This document shows, piece by piece, positions 1 to 13,701 of a DNA stretch of 64,000 bases. Positions within the stretch are counted from its first letter, which is position 1, and every line of letters starts with the position of its first letter. Source of the stretch: Apricaphanius iberus (lineage: Eukaryota; Chordata; Actinopteri; Cyprinodontiformes; Aphaniidae); assembly GCA_028564705.1 (NCBI GenBank), contig JAPXFQ010002641.1:1-64000 (forward strand), read 5' to 3'. The notes under the pieces were generated by a model. It had not been told where the DNA came from. It did no database searches and was given only the letters and a program-made list of their open reading frames with translations. The position numbers and the translations under genes were made by a program.

Positions 1-98
1 ATAAGGGACTGCCCATGCAATTGCATGGAGGCAGTGCAATACATTGCTTTGCAATGGATTTGCACTGCCTCCATGCATTGCATTGGGCCGTCCCTTAA
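1..98. repeat. near-perfect hairpin, probable MITE
   Basis: Two arms of about 39 nt (1-39 and 60-98) are reverse complements apart from a few changes and one shifted base. They share the core GCATGGAGGCAGTGCAA, and the outer ends read ataagggac and gtccctta. The loop holds its own small palindrome (cattgc-ttt-gcaatg). The structure suggests a short inverted-repeat element. It begins at the window edge, so the left flank and any target duplication are unseen. Confidence 0.6.
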
Positions 99-354
99 TA
101 AGTACCAGATTATTCATAAATTATAACCCTACAATTATCTTATTTGTTTGCTTGTCTTTACTTGAATAACAAAAATGATTCAATAATTACTGAAGTAAAA
201 GTTGCAGCTCTTCAGAAGCCATGACAATACACTTTAACTGTCACCTGTTAGTCACTGCTGTCACACAGTTTCTTGTCTTGCAGTGTATTGTGACATATTA
301 AAAGACATGTAATCAATGTGTTCAAATGTAGCATAATGAAGGGGATATTTAGTA
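99..354. other. intronic sequence, nothing recognised
   Basis: AT-rich unique-looking sequence. No open frame, repeat or motif could be supported. Confidence 0.5.
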
Positions 355-1320
355 AGGCCAGGCAATTTTATTTGGGTAGCATAGTTTCAACACAAGGTAA
401 TTCAAGGTGCTTTACATGATTCGCTGGTAAATAAACCAAACAAATGATGAAAGCATAGAAAGTAAAAACAGCAAAAACATGATAATATCATAGTAAGAGT
501 AGTAAGACAAAAAACAGTGTAAAAGTATGAAAATTAAAAACAGGAATTAAGGGAGCAGGTGGCTGGTATCTAAAATAAATTATATTATTGCTCAGTTTTG
601 TAATTGTATTGGGTAATGAAGCGTTTTAAACTAAGTAAAATGAGCCCACCCATGTGTAATCCCATTATCTTGAACAGCCTGTGCGCTGCAAAATAGTCTG
701 CGAATCAGTGGCCTAATTTCCCGCGCTTACACGCGGATGCGACGTCAATCTACAAATCTTTCGCATTCTCGCTTTAACAGTAAGAAGGAAGAGAAAGAAC
801 CCGGACTTCAGATGCGGTCAATTAAACACTATTACTTACTTTGTTGCTAGACATGTTGCTTGTTGTCGTACTGCTGCCGATGTGGGCAATGTGCGGTGGC
901 CTGAAAGTACGCTAAGTCACTGAATTATTTACTTTTTGTGCTTGCTCCTGCAAGTTTGTTTCTGTTCATCTGGAGAAAGTTATTGGGTTTACAGCTATTG
1001 ATTTGCTCGATGCACTTACTTAGTGGTTGGATCGGTACATGGTCACACGGTGACATTGTAATTTACAGCTGAGTATCATCTGTATAGTTATTGATTAATC
1101 ATATTGGTTGTTATAATCTGGGCTAGTGGGAGCTTGTAGATATTACTGTCCGTTTGAATGAAGTTTCCTACGGAAAAAAATAAATCCCTGTTCTTCAGGT
1201 AGGAACCAAACAAGTACAAGTACTGTACCACAGAGTCTGACCCAGCTCTCCAGTCGTTCCAGTAGAATTTTATGATCAACAGTGTCAAACGCTGCACTGA
1301 TATCAAGTCTTGTTACATCT
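355..1320. repeat. degenerate teleost dispersed repeat
   Basis: Around 360-420 the text 'attttatttgggtagcat' followed by 'caaggtgctttacatgattc' matches a fish interspersed repeat I recognise by wording. At 1255-1310 a piece reading 'gatcaacagtgtcaaacgct' is typical of the other part of the same class of repeats. The middle is diverged, so the two ends may be separate insertions. No class name is assigned. Confidence 0.4.
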
Positions 1321-3360
1321 CTAATTTGTTTGTGTGTGACTTTTATTATGCTGTTTTGAATAGTGCTTGTGTATAGTGATATGGATTGAGGAATTAAGAG
1401 TACCTCCTAATAGCCAGAATATTACTAGCCAAGTTCATCTGAAAGCAAGCGGTTCCATTGTTGGGCATAGAGGGGGCTATAGTCGTCTGGTTGATGATAA
1501 TTTGGAGTAGTTATACCAATAACCTAGTACAGGGATAATTATTAAGGAAACACGAATTGTCAGGGACAAAATGAGCCAAACGGGGCACCAGCTTCTCAAT
1601 CTATATAAGAATGTGATAACTGTAGATAGCTTGTCCTGTAAACATGGCTGCTTCCTAGTAGTAATACGGGCAACAGAGCCAGTCAGACTGGGTAAGGTGC
1701 CAGGGCTGACCAGAGAGATAAAGCTCTATTTTTGTTGTGGTGCTCAAACTCCTCACTCCTGTTGACGCCTTGTCATTTTAAACTGTCACTAGGGTGTGTT
1801 TGAAACGGCCCTGTCTAAAACAGGATGTGACGCTTTCTAGACACAGACGCACAAGGAATTATTCCCATATGACAAAGTGCATTAGTGTGTGACATGCATT
1901 GCAGCAATCATGATGCAACTCAGGTTTTGGTCTCAGGGTAAAGCTCGAGGCTTGCACAATTTAAACTATCTTAAAGAACATAACAAATTTTTGCTGCGCT
2001 CAAACAGCATTTATTTTTATTTTTCCTCATAATAGTTGTATAATGAGATTTCAGGGCTAATCTTGTTGCTTCTCAAATTACAAGTCCTTACTTTATGATG
2101 GCTTGTTGCACTGGAGGCCAAAATACCCACTAATGTTAACAGACATAATCTGCTTTTTTCCCCTCTCATTTTCACATGACTGTTAGAATCAGTGTTAAAC
2201 ACAGATATTAACAGAAATGACACTGCTTAGTCTCTGGGTTCCAGCTGGATGACATATGACAGATACCCAGAGATAGACAGACAGATATACAGCTCGTTGG
2301 GTAGGTCCAACATCTGTGACAGGTGTCAGCTCCTGTTTGCCTCAGCTGCCGCAGTTACTCCAGACGAGGCTGCCAAAGTTCGACGGCCATGATCCTGTAT
2401 GGCTGAGTGGATTATTCAGGTTTCAAGATATAGTTTAGTGCTTTTGAATTACACCTTGAATCAGATTACATGAAGGGTGAGTGAACATTGCAGAGGATGA
2501 CTGGTCATCACCTCAGAACAGAAAAGTTTGGGGGGGGGGGAGTTTGGTCTCACAGGAAACACATTTGGCAGATTCACTGGGTCAAAGCAGATGTGATTGT
2601 GCAGAAGTTCAGAAGCTGTTAGCTTTATCACAGCATCCTAAAAGGTGCAGACATTGAAAACAAAACTCAAACCAAAGGGAGAACAGCCAAGAGCTTTAAA
2701 TATTGATGGCAGCATTGATCATATTATAGTCACCAAAGTGCCATTTATTGAAAAGAAGTGGAAAAGTGCTGAGCATGCAAGAACAAGTACAAATTTCCTG
2801 TATGACTGCAGTCAAATTCATTATCCTCTGCAAGAGCTCTCATGGAGAAGCTAAAATGGATTTTCTGAATCGCTTCCAGGCCAATAATTCGCTGATGTTT
2901 TTCACACAGACAGAGGTTTCTCCCCTGTGTGCTACAACAGAGACATAACCCAGGTTACAGCAACACAGAGTACGCCAGAGTTCAGCTATACATTATGTCA
3001 CCACTTCTGTACCAAAGCACTATGCAGCAATAACAACTTGTATGTGTGCAGAGCTCGGAAACATTTGGACAGATGTATAGCAGTGTCAGTTAAACTGAGC
3101 GCCTTTTCCCCCCACATGTTTGGCCCAAATAAAAAAAAAAAAGACAAATCTGACTTTAAAGCCATAAGAACCTGTACTCCGGGGTTCATAAGCCAACCGT
3201 GCAGAATTAGGTAAGCTTTCAAGACTAGCCTTTTGCTGGTCGGTACACACATTAAAGCTTTGTGTGCTCATTATGTGGAAATATGGTGATATAATATTAA
3301 CATTTCGGAGAAGTGATATTGGGAAAATAAGTTTTTTGTTTTTTTGTGATTACACCCTTT
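1321..3360. other. intronic sequence with G and A homopolymers only
   Basis: A run of G (about 2531-2541) and a run of 12 A (about 3130-3141) are visible. Small open frames on both strands lack splice logic or family resemblance and are treated as chance. Confidence 0.5.
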
Positions 3361-3364
3361 AAGG

Positions 3365-4440
3365 CTGTCTGATAGGGACATCTCAGTAAATTAGAGCTGG
3401 TAATCTGTCCATTTCACTAATTCAGTTCAGAAAGGGTAACTCGTCAGATTCATTACACATGATGTATTTCAAAAGTTCTTTCTGTTAATTTCAATGGTTA
3501 TGGCTCACAGCTAATGAAAACTGAAAATTCAATTCCTACGAAATCGAGAATATTAAACAAGAGTACTAAATATTTGTACTCACTGAAGTGTGGGCTTATT
3601 AAAAATGTTTACTATGTACTGCACATGGTATGTACTAAGTAGTTAGTCAGAGCTCTGTTTGAATGAATTACTGCATCAATGCAGTTTGCTGTGAAGACCA
3701 TGTTGCTTTAATAGGGGCTTTCAGGCTCTCTGCAGTGTTTCATTCTCCTTTTGACAATACCCCATAGTTTGTAATTGGGATTTAGATCAGTTTTGTTGGC
3801 CGTTGAGTTGAATGCATATAATTTTAATCAAACCATGATCAATAAAGCAGATATTGTTTCTTTTGGCTGTGTGTACAGTTACCAGACCTTGTTGGAATAG
3901 AAAATCAGCATCCTCGTGAGTATTAAGTGTTAAGTAAAATTTTGTGTCAATGGCTGTGGTAACTTTGGATATGAAAACACAGTGGAAAAACACCAGCAAG
4001 ACGACATGGCTCCAGTCACTACGGACTTAAAGATTTACACTTAATCTCAAACAACTTGGATTCTAGGTCTTGCTATCCTTTCCAAAAACTGTGAAATTGC
4101 TTTCTAAACGAAATGCAAACTGTGCACACATCTTAAAAATGATTAAGCAAACATTCCATCCTTTTCTCATTAGGTCACACTTGTGAAATGTATGGTTCTT
4201 TAGTGGTTTAATACAAGAGTTATGACTGTCATAGTCCGTGTTCTGGATATGTTATTGTGCGGTGGCTCTTTAAATTCTAACTGGAGCTGCTTTCCACACC
4301 TTGGGATCTCCCCCAAATTGTTGCATGAGCCTCACCATTTTGTCAAGGCCGCATGTGTCTATGCAATAGAGAATTTCTGTATGATATTCTTTGTCTTCTG
4401 TTATACATTATATACACTTTTTAAACAATTTTTATTTGCT
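3365..4440. repeat. degenerate DNA-transposon-like dispersed repeat
   Basis: The segment contains several phrases of a common fish DNA-transposon-like repeat, heavily mutated: 'catctcagtaaattag' near 3390, 'aaaatcagcatcctc' near 3901, 'gacatggctccagtcac' near 4003 and 'caacttggattct' near 4052. The order of these pieces agrees with the family as I remember it. The superfamily cannot be fixed without a library search, and its boundaries are approximate. Confidence 0.45.
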
Positions 4441-7400
4441 TAACAGAAATAAACAGTTGAACTATATCTTTGCGATTATATTATACCAAATAGATCACAT
4501 TTTCAAGGACATTCAATTTTATCTTTTTATTGAGACAATTGACACAATCTCAGTTCAACTCTAAAAACTTAAGAGAAATCTTATAAGAAATCTAATTTCA
4601 CTGGTTTTATTTTACTCTAAACTGGCCAAAGAATGTGTAATTATTAACTCTTTGTTAAATTTTCACCACCTTAATGTAATTTTCCAATTTCTGTCATTGC
4701 GTTTACATCCTGTAAGGAAAATTCAAATTACTGCCTTAGTCCTACTGAATTTTAACTTTGGAAATACATGAATACACCTTAGTACAGCTCTTGTCGAACC
4801 GAACTGGCCGTCTTTTAGTCAGACTAACGCACCAAGATAATGCAGGTAGAAAACTGAATTTCTCTACATGAAAACTCCAACACAGTTTAGCCAAGCTATT
4901 AGCAGCCTGGGCATTCCTCCTTTGGGAAGTGACGAGACCACAGAAGTGGGAATAACAACACCGGAACGAGCAGCAACAATGAATGAATAGAATGCACTCC
5001 ATTCAAACGTGTAATTTTCTGATTGAAATATAAACTGGGATAAAAGCTCTTATTCTGGTTAAGGTATTACTTTGATTTGTGCCAAAAGCTTGATTTTAGA
5101 TGCGCACGAGTGCAAAATTAAATGTTTTTTCTTGTCATAGAAAAGTAATTTTATCTATAGAAAATATGAAGAAAGATAGCTTTTGTTATGTTTTAATTTG
5201 GGCAAAACCACTCTGTAGATCCATTTTTTTTCCCTTGTATTTTACTTCTTCACACACACAAACACACACAATGATTGCTTCCCGCGGCTGTCTCTTCAGG
5301 CAAGGTTTGTGTAACCCAGCTGCAGCCTCACCTCTACCACAGCTCATTATGCATGGACATGAGGCTCATTGTGTGTTCGTGTGCGTCTGCCTGTTTATTC
5401 TTGGTTTGACAAGTTGAAAGCCACTGGGACTGTAAAGAGGAGAGCGGACTGTTATTTTCTTGTCTCAGTTCTTGTACCGTTTACATATTTTTTTCTGCTG
5501 TACCCCTAAAGTTCATCTAAACTGCTGCTGTCCTTCATTTGTGCCTCTGCCTCTATATTCTTCTCTGACCTCTTTTAGTTCTCTCCCCGAGCTGGACAAA
5601 AAGACAGCAGAGGGTGGCGAGTGTGCATGCGCGCGTGTGTGCGTATATGTGCATGTGTGTACCGTCTCCTCCTGTGATTTAGTGCCAAGCTGGCAGCCGA
5701 GAGCAGTGAATAGGAGGGCCCCTTCCATACAAAGAGAGCACATATACACAGGGACACACGCACGGCTCCCAGTCAATGCCAGACTGCAGGCCACCAACCA
5801 CACACCTGGCATGCAGCTATTATGTCACCAGTGTTGTGTGTCTGTGTGCACTAGTGTGTGTTAGTGTGTGATTGTGTAAGTCCAGCAGACACCATCTGCT
5901 CTGTCCTCTGTGAACTTGTCTACACCCCTCCTCTTGCTGTTCCACTTTACCACATCAGAATAGTTTACTATATTGGACAATCACTTTATTTTACTCTCCT
6001 ACTGTATTTCCACTGAAATCCATTGTGCCGCAAAATGAGATTGTGTTACACATTGGCATTCACAACTGTAAGGGCTAACACGTGTGCCCCTTTGCACTGT
6101 TGTGTTGTTGCTATATGTAATGCAAACCAAATCAAGAGATTTTTTTTACTGCATTGTAAGACAAGTGCAATCATTTAAACCTTTGGGTTATTTAGTCATA
6201 TGATATACATTTTTTTGTAGGCACTAAAAACCTCTTTCTAAAATGAAAAACTAGAATAGATGTGCTTAAATTCACTTAATCATATGTTAATTAGCTACGA
6301 TTATCTTTCTAATAACAGAGGAAAATCGTATTAGGTTGTTTCTCTAGGGTTTGTTTTTATTTTCCCCACTGTTAAATGCTACTTCACTGCACTGATTTTT
6401 TTTTTCCTTCTAAACTCTTATTTATATTTCCCTAATATTCCCTCTTCTCAATATTCCCCCCCTCTTTTCTAACCAAAGGGCTGTATGTAATATAGTGTTT
6501 TTCAATATCATATTGTGGGGGAAGGGACCCCTGTTCCCCACTTTAATCAATAGGTGGCAGTAAAAGACTTGAATTAATGCTTGAGCCATGCGGTTGGCTT
6601 CCTGGCCTTCTTATTCTCTGACTCATCTTGTACCTGGTAAAATGTTTAACTGCTGGAAATCCTCTGACTCAAATTTGGGTTTTATGCCCCTTCCCCTAAA
6701 GTGTGTTTCTGTGTTTCTATTTGTGTTTGTTCTCCCTTCAGCACACTGCTGGTCTGACATGTAGTAACAAAATCAGAAGCACAACAAACATTTCTCAAAG
6801 ACACACTACAAGTGTAACATATTGCTATATAGATGAGCATAAAAAGTTAATGCACAATTTATTCTAACCTTACCATACTAGTCTAATCTGAAGAGCACTG
6901 TACTTGTGTAGTTAGCTCTTAAACTGTTGTTTTAAATCGTTTTACTTTCTGTTCTGTCAGAATGAAGACTTGTAGCACCATTACTACTAAATATAATGTT
7001 GTAAATCAAGTCCTCAGCAGTAGCTTATGAAAACTATAAATGTGTTACTCAGACTGAACTGCAGTAAATGAACACACATAAGCAACAAATCAGTTTGTCA
7101 GTGTTTTTACATTCCTGTTGATCTTGAATCTTGGAAAAAACAACACTTTATTTAGCTTTTCTTAAAAAAAAGGATTATTATAAAAGGACTTTATGGGCCA
7201 TAGCATCAGGACCTTAAACCCCCCCCCCCCCCACCACTTATAACAGGAACTAGCTTTCAAATGATTACATCTGTACATGTCACTCAATATAAAAAAACAA
7301 GGATCAAACTATTTTTCATTTGGCAGATTTCCTAAAATATCTTGCCTTTATTATTTCTCACTTTTGACTCCACCTAATGACATTTTCACTCCTGAGGGAG

Positions 7401-10400
7401 TCTGTTAGTCACTTCTTAAAATTTTAAGTTTAACGCTTCCTGTGAAGCTGTTTGTGGTTTGATTTATTCTATCAGTTCCACATGTGACAACAGCATGCAA
7501 TTCTTTTGACCATTACTTTTCAACATCTGTACAACTAACTCATTGATAAAACTACAAGTGTGCACTTTCAATTGCTTGATGTTTGATTTAGAACCCTGTG
7601 TCTGCTTGTGCAGTGAAGGGTTGGAATCCATAGGTTGGTAACCACTCCACCAACAACTCAGACCTAAGGGTTTTACACTTAATACTGTACTGCAGCTGCA
7701 TGGACAATCCGGCAATCTTGCTGTTTATTTAAATACATTAAAGCTGGCAGAGTGTCGCATCAGCTATGTCTCTCTTCACATTATCACAAGTCTGCTTCTG
7801 ATCGCTTGATCAGTCGAACATCTCTTTCCTCACAAGCAATTGTTTCCAAGGACTTCAGTTGAGTCCAAAAACTCAGACTAAACCTTCTGATCTATCAAGA
7901 AGGTTTTACCTGACTGAAGGGTGTTTCACCAGACAATGTCACCATCAGTGCCCGCATCAGTGAGCCTTTTGGTCAATCATAAGTGGTCGGCATGTGTAGT
8001 ACAATCAGATGCTTTTCACCAAAGATGACTAGGGGAAGGGGAGTATGGGGGTGGATTCCGGGCTGTCGAAGTGCAGGGTTACGTGTAAACCGTGAGACGG
8101 TAGCATCTGAGGTGAAGCAACAAAGTAGCTTGGACTTGACCTGTCTTTTTATCCCGATTGAAGCCTCACTCCTCAAGTCTTTTTGCGAGCAGTTCCAAAA
8201 AGTGGCTGTCCATCCCAGTCCCCGTGAACTGACTGGAGATCTGGTCTTCAGTTCTAAAGACCAGAAGCTACCACATCTCTGCATCACTCCAGATTGCCAT
8301 TTCCTCTTTATAAATGCTAAATTAACTCTCCAAGTTTACTTGCGTTTTATATACCATTGCCGGCTGGGGCTCCGCGCACATTCCACACATCATGACATCA
8401 CCCTCTGGTGCACCAAGGCCTGATCTTCATTCAATTTTTGTGGTAATATTACTATCAAGCTTGCTGGCACAAGTGCTGGAGAATTATTGCCTTGTCATGC
8501 CTTATTGATGCATTTAAAAGACACACTATGCCAGCAGTATTACCCAAATTTGCCACCATGGTGTGTCTTTTGAAAACGCCTTCAGTCAGAAATGACTTAT
8601 CAACCTTTTGCGGAAAAGATGAACAGGATAAAAAAGGGGTCCCCATCCTCTTTTGCTCCCGGTGATTTTTTTTCTTCTCCTCATTGATTTTGTTTCAACT
8701 GTTGTGGTAAATCCATGTTTTCAGTGGCAATTTCTGTTAAATGTAGTTGGCTTTTTATCTTGGAAGTTGTCAACTCTATCTCTTTTCCGAACCTTTTATT
8801 TTTTGCAAATAAACTTTTTAGAAACCTTTTTTTAATCAATTTGCTTGCTTGTGGGTTTGTTTGTGGATTTGTTTTTAGAGGTGACTTATCACGTGACTAA
8901 GGCAAGCATTTTGACATGTGTCAAGAATGAGTTATAGCCGGGTATAACAGAGAGAATCCGGTAATTCTTTTTCAAAATAAAACATCTTTCAGACACTGAT
9001 AATAAATAAAATGGAAATACTGTAAGTTAATTTTAGGGCCTGGGGGTTGGGTACCTCTGGGATAAAACCCGTTAAGACTTAGTTTGGACATTTTCTCCAT
9101 ACACACTTCTGTCAGTTTAACTTCATAAACTTGTCTGAAGTAGCCCTTAACATTATTATCAGTTCAGTTAATCAAGATAAAGTAAAAACTTGCAGATATC
9201 CAAAGGCTGTACTTTAACTGATGGCCTGTATGTTTGAGTGACCAGTGGGATGAAATAACTACTCAGAGCCAGGTATAGGTATCGTCTTGATTTTTAAAAA
9301 AGGGGTATCGTTGCCTCCCTAATTAGCACTCTTTGATTTTGCATATAATTATTAAAGTAGTATTTTCTTTTGCTACATGATAGAATATATAAGAATTGTA
9401 ATCTGAAGTGCCCTAGTCTTTTTTTCTCCTTTTAGATATTTTTGCCTTTGTGGTGCTAACAGGGAGTTTATTTCAGTTGGCCTTCCAAAGCAAGACATAA
9501 GTAGACGATTAACTATCTTCTTAACATTGGGCAAATTGTTAAACGACAGTTATTATTTTAATTTTATATCCACATTAGATCATTTTAATTTGTTCTATTT
9601 AAAGAGAACTAATTTCTTCTGCTCTTAGGTTCCAAAAGTATTGACCAACTACTTTGTTGAACACATACGCAAAGACTGACATGTACTCAAAGAACCCAGG
9701 AATCACAAATAATTACTGTGTCTCCATGTAATTGACTCAAACCTAACATCAGTGCTATGATCAACACAACCCATTACCTGTAAAAGAACGAAATCAAATG
9801 AAGGTGTGTAATGAAAGGCTGACAAGAGAGAGTAAAAAATGGCTGGAAGAAAATTAGAAGAAAGTATTAGTTTTTCTCTGGTACAATATATCTTAATTAA
9901 ATCCAAAGATATGTTAGTCTATCTTTTTGATTGAAGTATTTTTAAGTTATCTGCTTAAGCAAAGTCCCTTTTATCAGTTTTACTGCTGATCCTGTTCAGA
10001 TCAAGGAAGAGTTACAAAAAAGGCAATCTTCACAAAATTGTCAGAAAATGAACAAGGATTTAGATGCAGGTGGAAAAGCTGCTTTAGTTATGTGCAACTT
10101 TTACTCTATACTTAAATATTCACCCCTCAATCTCTTTGTTTGGGTACAAATCAACTCTTCCAGAATGAAAAATATTGTTATAAATGAAATGAGTAATTCT
10201 GCCTCAGATGCTCAGTTTATTGCTTGATCCTAATCCATTACTGTCATATCTGATTACAGATGGATAAGTAATTGCATATTATATGAAAAAAATCCAAATA
10301 TTAGTTAATGGTAAGTGATATTTCATCAGCGTCTCTTTTATTTCCTAAGTTTTTGAAGTGAAAGCCTACAAAAATAACCCATTCGTTTATTTTTCTTCAT

Positions 10401-11630
10401 TTAACATTTTTAGACTATCCAATGAATGTTTTGATGACTAATTAAAATGTAGAAACTATTAACAATTTTAACTAATTAAGGGCTATTAACTTTGGGACAG
10501 ATTGAAGCACCACATTGGACTATATTTAAACATGTTTTTCACTTTATAGTACCTGATTAATTTTCACATCTATGAATCTGAACCAATGTTGCCACTGTAA
10601 TAATGATATGACTTAGTCCAAGTGTGAATATTATTTTATTTATTTAAATAGCTCAGTTTAATGAGCTGATTGTAAAAGATACTCATGCTCAAATGGAAGC
10701 CAACTAACACACCTTCAAAATTCAGTTTTTGGAAAGACTGCTAAAGGGAGGTGGAAGTATTTCTAAGTATATAAAAATAAAATTGGTCTTGTTCTAACCA
10801 TGACCCAAAAGCAAAAATGAACTGCCGACATAGCTGAAGTGTAAAACACTCGTCCTCTTGGTGTTATTTACAGCTCTGTGTGGCATTTAGGCATGCATTT
10901 ATGTGTATTTCATCCCTCTTTGGTATATATTTTGATACCATCAGGAGGTCTCTTCACACCCCCTGCAGGAAGCAGTTCTCACATATTGGACCACCCATGG
11001 CCACAGCCGCAAACTCCTAGTGTTGGGGGACATGCATGAAAAAGCTACAGGGGAGACATCTGATGCACACACGCATCCGCAAATAAGTGGAAACACACCC
11101 TGAGACCTCAGAGAAATGTTTTACAAATGCTTGAGGAGGCCAAGGAGGCTGTTTTTGCCAGGGTTTTCTTAGTTTGTCTGTAAGCATCATGTCTCAAAAA
11201 GGTATTGAATGATTTAGATGATATTTTCAGAAAATGTCCGCAGTGGGAACAAGGAACAAGTGAGTGGATTTTAGGGGTGTTCCGGATCACCGTCTGGTGG
11301 GGTGGACGAACTGTCTGCTTTTCTAGTTTTTATATTTTTGTTTCAAAGTCTATGTTTTGCTATCGAAATACAACGTGGTGGCGATAATCTTTAAATTCCT
11401 GAGAGAACATTCAGTAGAGGAAAGTTTCAACAGATGTGTAAAAGCAGCTCTGTAAGAGCGCAATTTCAAGGGAGCACATTACGAGGGCCACACTTTTTTT
11501 CTTTTAACCCGTTATAGTTTTAAACCGATTGCTTGTCAGTGATTGCAAAGCATATTAAAATCTGCTTAGAATAGACAGTCTATCAGCAAAGACGCAAGAA
11601 TACACATGCTGGATAGAGTCGTAATGACTA
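4441..11630. other. intronic sequence with simple repeats, no gene seen
   Basis: Contains a (CA)-rich stretch at about 5252-5270, an alternating GT/GC purine-pyrimidine tract at about 5618-5660, GT-rich text at 5830-5875 and a run of 14 C at 7219-7232. Open frames at 5460-5864 and 7983-8423 show no recognised domain and no convincing splice sites. The stretch from about 8.9 to 11.6 kb is ordinary AT-rich intron. Confidence 0.5.
7219..7232. repeat. poly-C tract
   Basis: Fourteen consecutive C on the + strand. It is likely length-variable and prone to sequencing error. Confidence 0.9.
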
Positions 11631-12292
11631 GTGATGGGTTAGTTGTGAACGAACCAGCTCTTAGAGGTGACTGATCAGAGCTGATTCCTGTCTGGGAGCA
11701 GGTAACAGGACCACCTTCTTCTGTTCAAACTGCACTTTGGGACTGGGAGCGGGAAGAAGGGTAGGGGGAGTTGCACACACACATCGCGGCACAAACACAC
11801 AAAGAAGTGTGAGGCTGCAAGTGGAGAGTAAAAAAGCAGTAAAGACAAAGGTGCTGGAATGGTGTAAAAAATTAGTGACAGCAGGTTACGCAGCAAAATG
11901 ATGATGCATTTTAAGTATCTTGATAATTCAAACGCAGAGAGTAGGGTATGAACAATTAACATGTCAAGCAGACTGGGGTTATCTAGGTTTTTCTATGTTT
12001 TTCTCCGTAAATAGTTTCAGTTTGATGAATATTTTAAGCATACAATAAGTCTGCTTTTGTACTTTAACGTTATTTTGTAGCACTGTTCCATGGTAAATTT
12101 TATATTTTCATATAAATAATAAACATGTAATAAATGTATGTTTGTAGATTTCTAATTCATTGTACACACAATTTTGTATCCTTTTTGATATATTAATTTA
12201 CAAAAAAAACCACAAAAAAAATGTGATGAGCTGCTTGGAAGCCGAATGAGCCAGTTCTCTTTAGTGAGCCAAGCCAGATTTCCCTTCCCTAC
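11631..12292. mobile_element. hAT-like non-autonomous element, degenerate
   Basis: The left end reads tagtgatgggttag followed by 'gaacgaaccagctct', and the right part contains 'gccgaatgagccagttct' before 'ccctacta'. This is the typical appearance of a fish hAT-related family with 'gaacgaaccggctc' subterminal motifs in opposite orientation at the two ends. No target duplication could be recognised, so the exact ends are uncertain. Confidence 0.4.
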
Positions 12293-12766
12293 TAATAACC
12301 ATCTTTGGGACATGTTGGGACTTGTCTGCAGCGCTCATCTCTCTGAATCTTTCCCATTGCAAAGTACTCCTTTATTTGTTTTGAACTTGTCAAGCACATT
12401 GAATTGCACATGTGTGCTACTGTATTGGCCCCTTCTTAAGGGAAGGAAGTAGCTTAAGGTAACTGTGAACACTTTAACAGTTTTATTCAATTGTTGCCAC
12501 TTAGCAAAATCAATCCCCAGGACAAGTGGTTCCCAACCTGGGTCAGTGGGATTTTGTTTGTTCTGAGGTTACCGAAACTATATTTCTAAATATTACATTT
12601 ATAAAATTCAAAAGACAAAAAAGAAAATTGTATGTATAGCCTATACTGTAAAACGGGAAGAACAACAACAAAAAACTACATCTGTTTAATTTTTGCAAAG
12701 AAGACCACAATAGCATGTATATTTTTGTTGAGTATTTTGCCACATTCTCTTTGTCATCCCCCCGAC

Positions 12767-13346
12767 TAGGGCTGGGCGGTATATGGAAAATGTACTGATA
12801 TCGAAATTTATGACTGTTACCAGCATCATTTTGTCCATGCCTGTAGATTCGGTATGTAAAAAAAGAAAAAGAAAAGCAGAGCGTTTTTACCTTAACAGCT
12901 CCGCTGCCCAGGTCCTGTTCAGGTGGAGCAGATATTAACCCTGCTGAGTTGCTGTGCTCCCATGTAAAATGTTTTCTGTCTAAAAAAACAACTGCTGCAC
13001 ACTAAAATCACCTATTTTACTCAGCCCCCCTCACTTTCTCATATAAGCTGGTCTATGTGATCAGTTCTGATTCTCTGATCTCTGATCTCTAAGAAATACA
13101 GAAAGGATTTGTAATTAAACACTGAATTAAAAGGCTGTTTGAAGCTGTTCAATAGCAAGAATCCAGCATATATCCCCCCCCACATTTTTAAGAACATTAC
13201 ATTATCTAAATTTGGCAACTACCGGACATTGACTACAGAAAAGGGCGTGTGTGTGATTTGGTCCTTGTTATCATCCATTTATCGTTATCAAGGTTAAAAG
13301 CTCAATATACTGTAATATTAATTTTAGCTCAAATCGCCCAGCCCTA
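12767..13346. mobile_element. hAT-like non-autonomous transposon, 580 bp, with 8-bp TSD
   Basis: Terminal inverted repeats read tagggctgggcg at the left and cgcccagcccta at the right. The element is flanked on both sides by the identical 8-mer CCCCCGAC (12759-12766 and 13347-13354), as expected for the hAT superfamily. It encodes no transposase, so it is a MITE-type passenger. A related but longer and more diverged copy starts at 47077. Confidence 0.85.
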
Positions 13347-13609
13347 CCCCCGACCATAAATAGTCTGAGGATGGTTATGAAGAATTGTTATCTGACTCCA
13401 TTGGCTCAAATGATAACCATTTCTCACAACTTCACCAACAATGTCAACAAGCAATTAGGAATACATCACATATTGTTATATTAATTTGCAATGTTAATAT
13501 TGCAAAGGGACGTTTTAATAGCAGTGTTTGCTTTCAATTGTATTTTGAAGTGTTTCCACAGCAAAGCCAAAACTGACAGTCCTTCAATGCTTACAGCCAC
13601 AGTGGTGGA

Positions 13610-13701
13610 ATCTCTGGAAACTCAGGATTTATTGCTAATATTATCCCAATTGTATACAGTAACATTGCAATTTTGAGATTTCCCAATATTGTGCAGCCCT
13701 A
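13610..13701. mobile_element. right end of a second hAT-like element
   Basis: The sequence ends 'aatattgtgcagcccta', the inverse of the common hAT-family terminus tagggctgcacaat. Only this end is recognisable. It lies about 350 bp from the complete element ending at 13346, and its left part has decayed or was deleted. Confidence 0.45.

Noticed and set aside
5460..5864. 134-codon open frame
   Set aside because: Overlaps GT-rich low-complexity sequence and open frames on the other strand; no family resemblance.
7983..8423. 146-codon open frame, the longest in the window
   Set aside because: No recognised domain, an open frame also exists on the opposite strand in the same place, and no convincing splice or promoter signal. 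Could be part of an unrecognised repeat.
12530..12560. 'gtggttcccaacctgggtc', resembling a hAT terminus
   Set aside because: No partner end could be found nearby, so no element is called.
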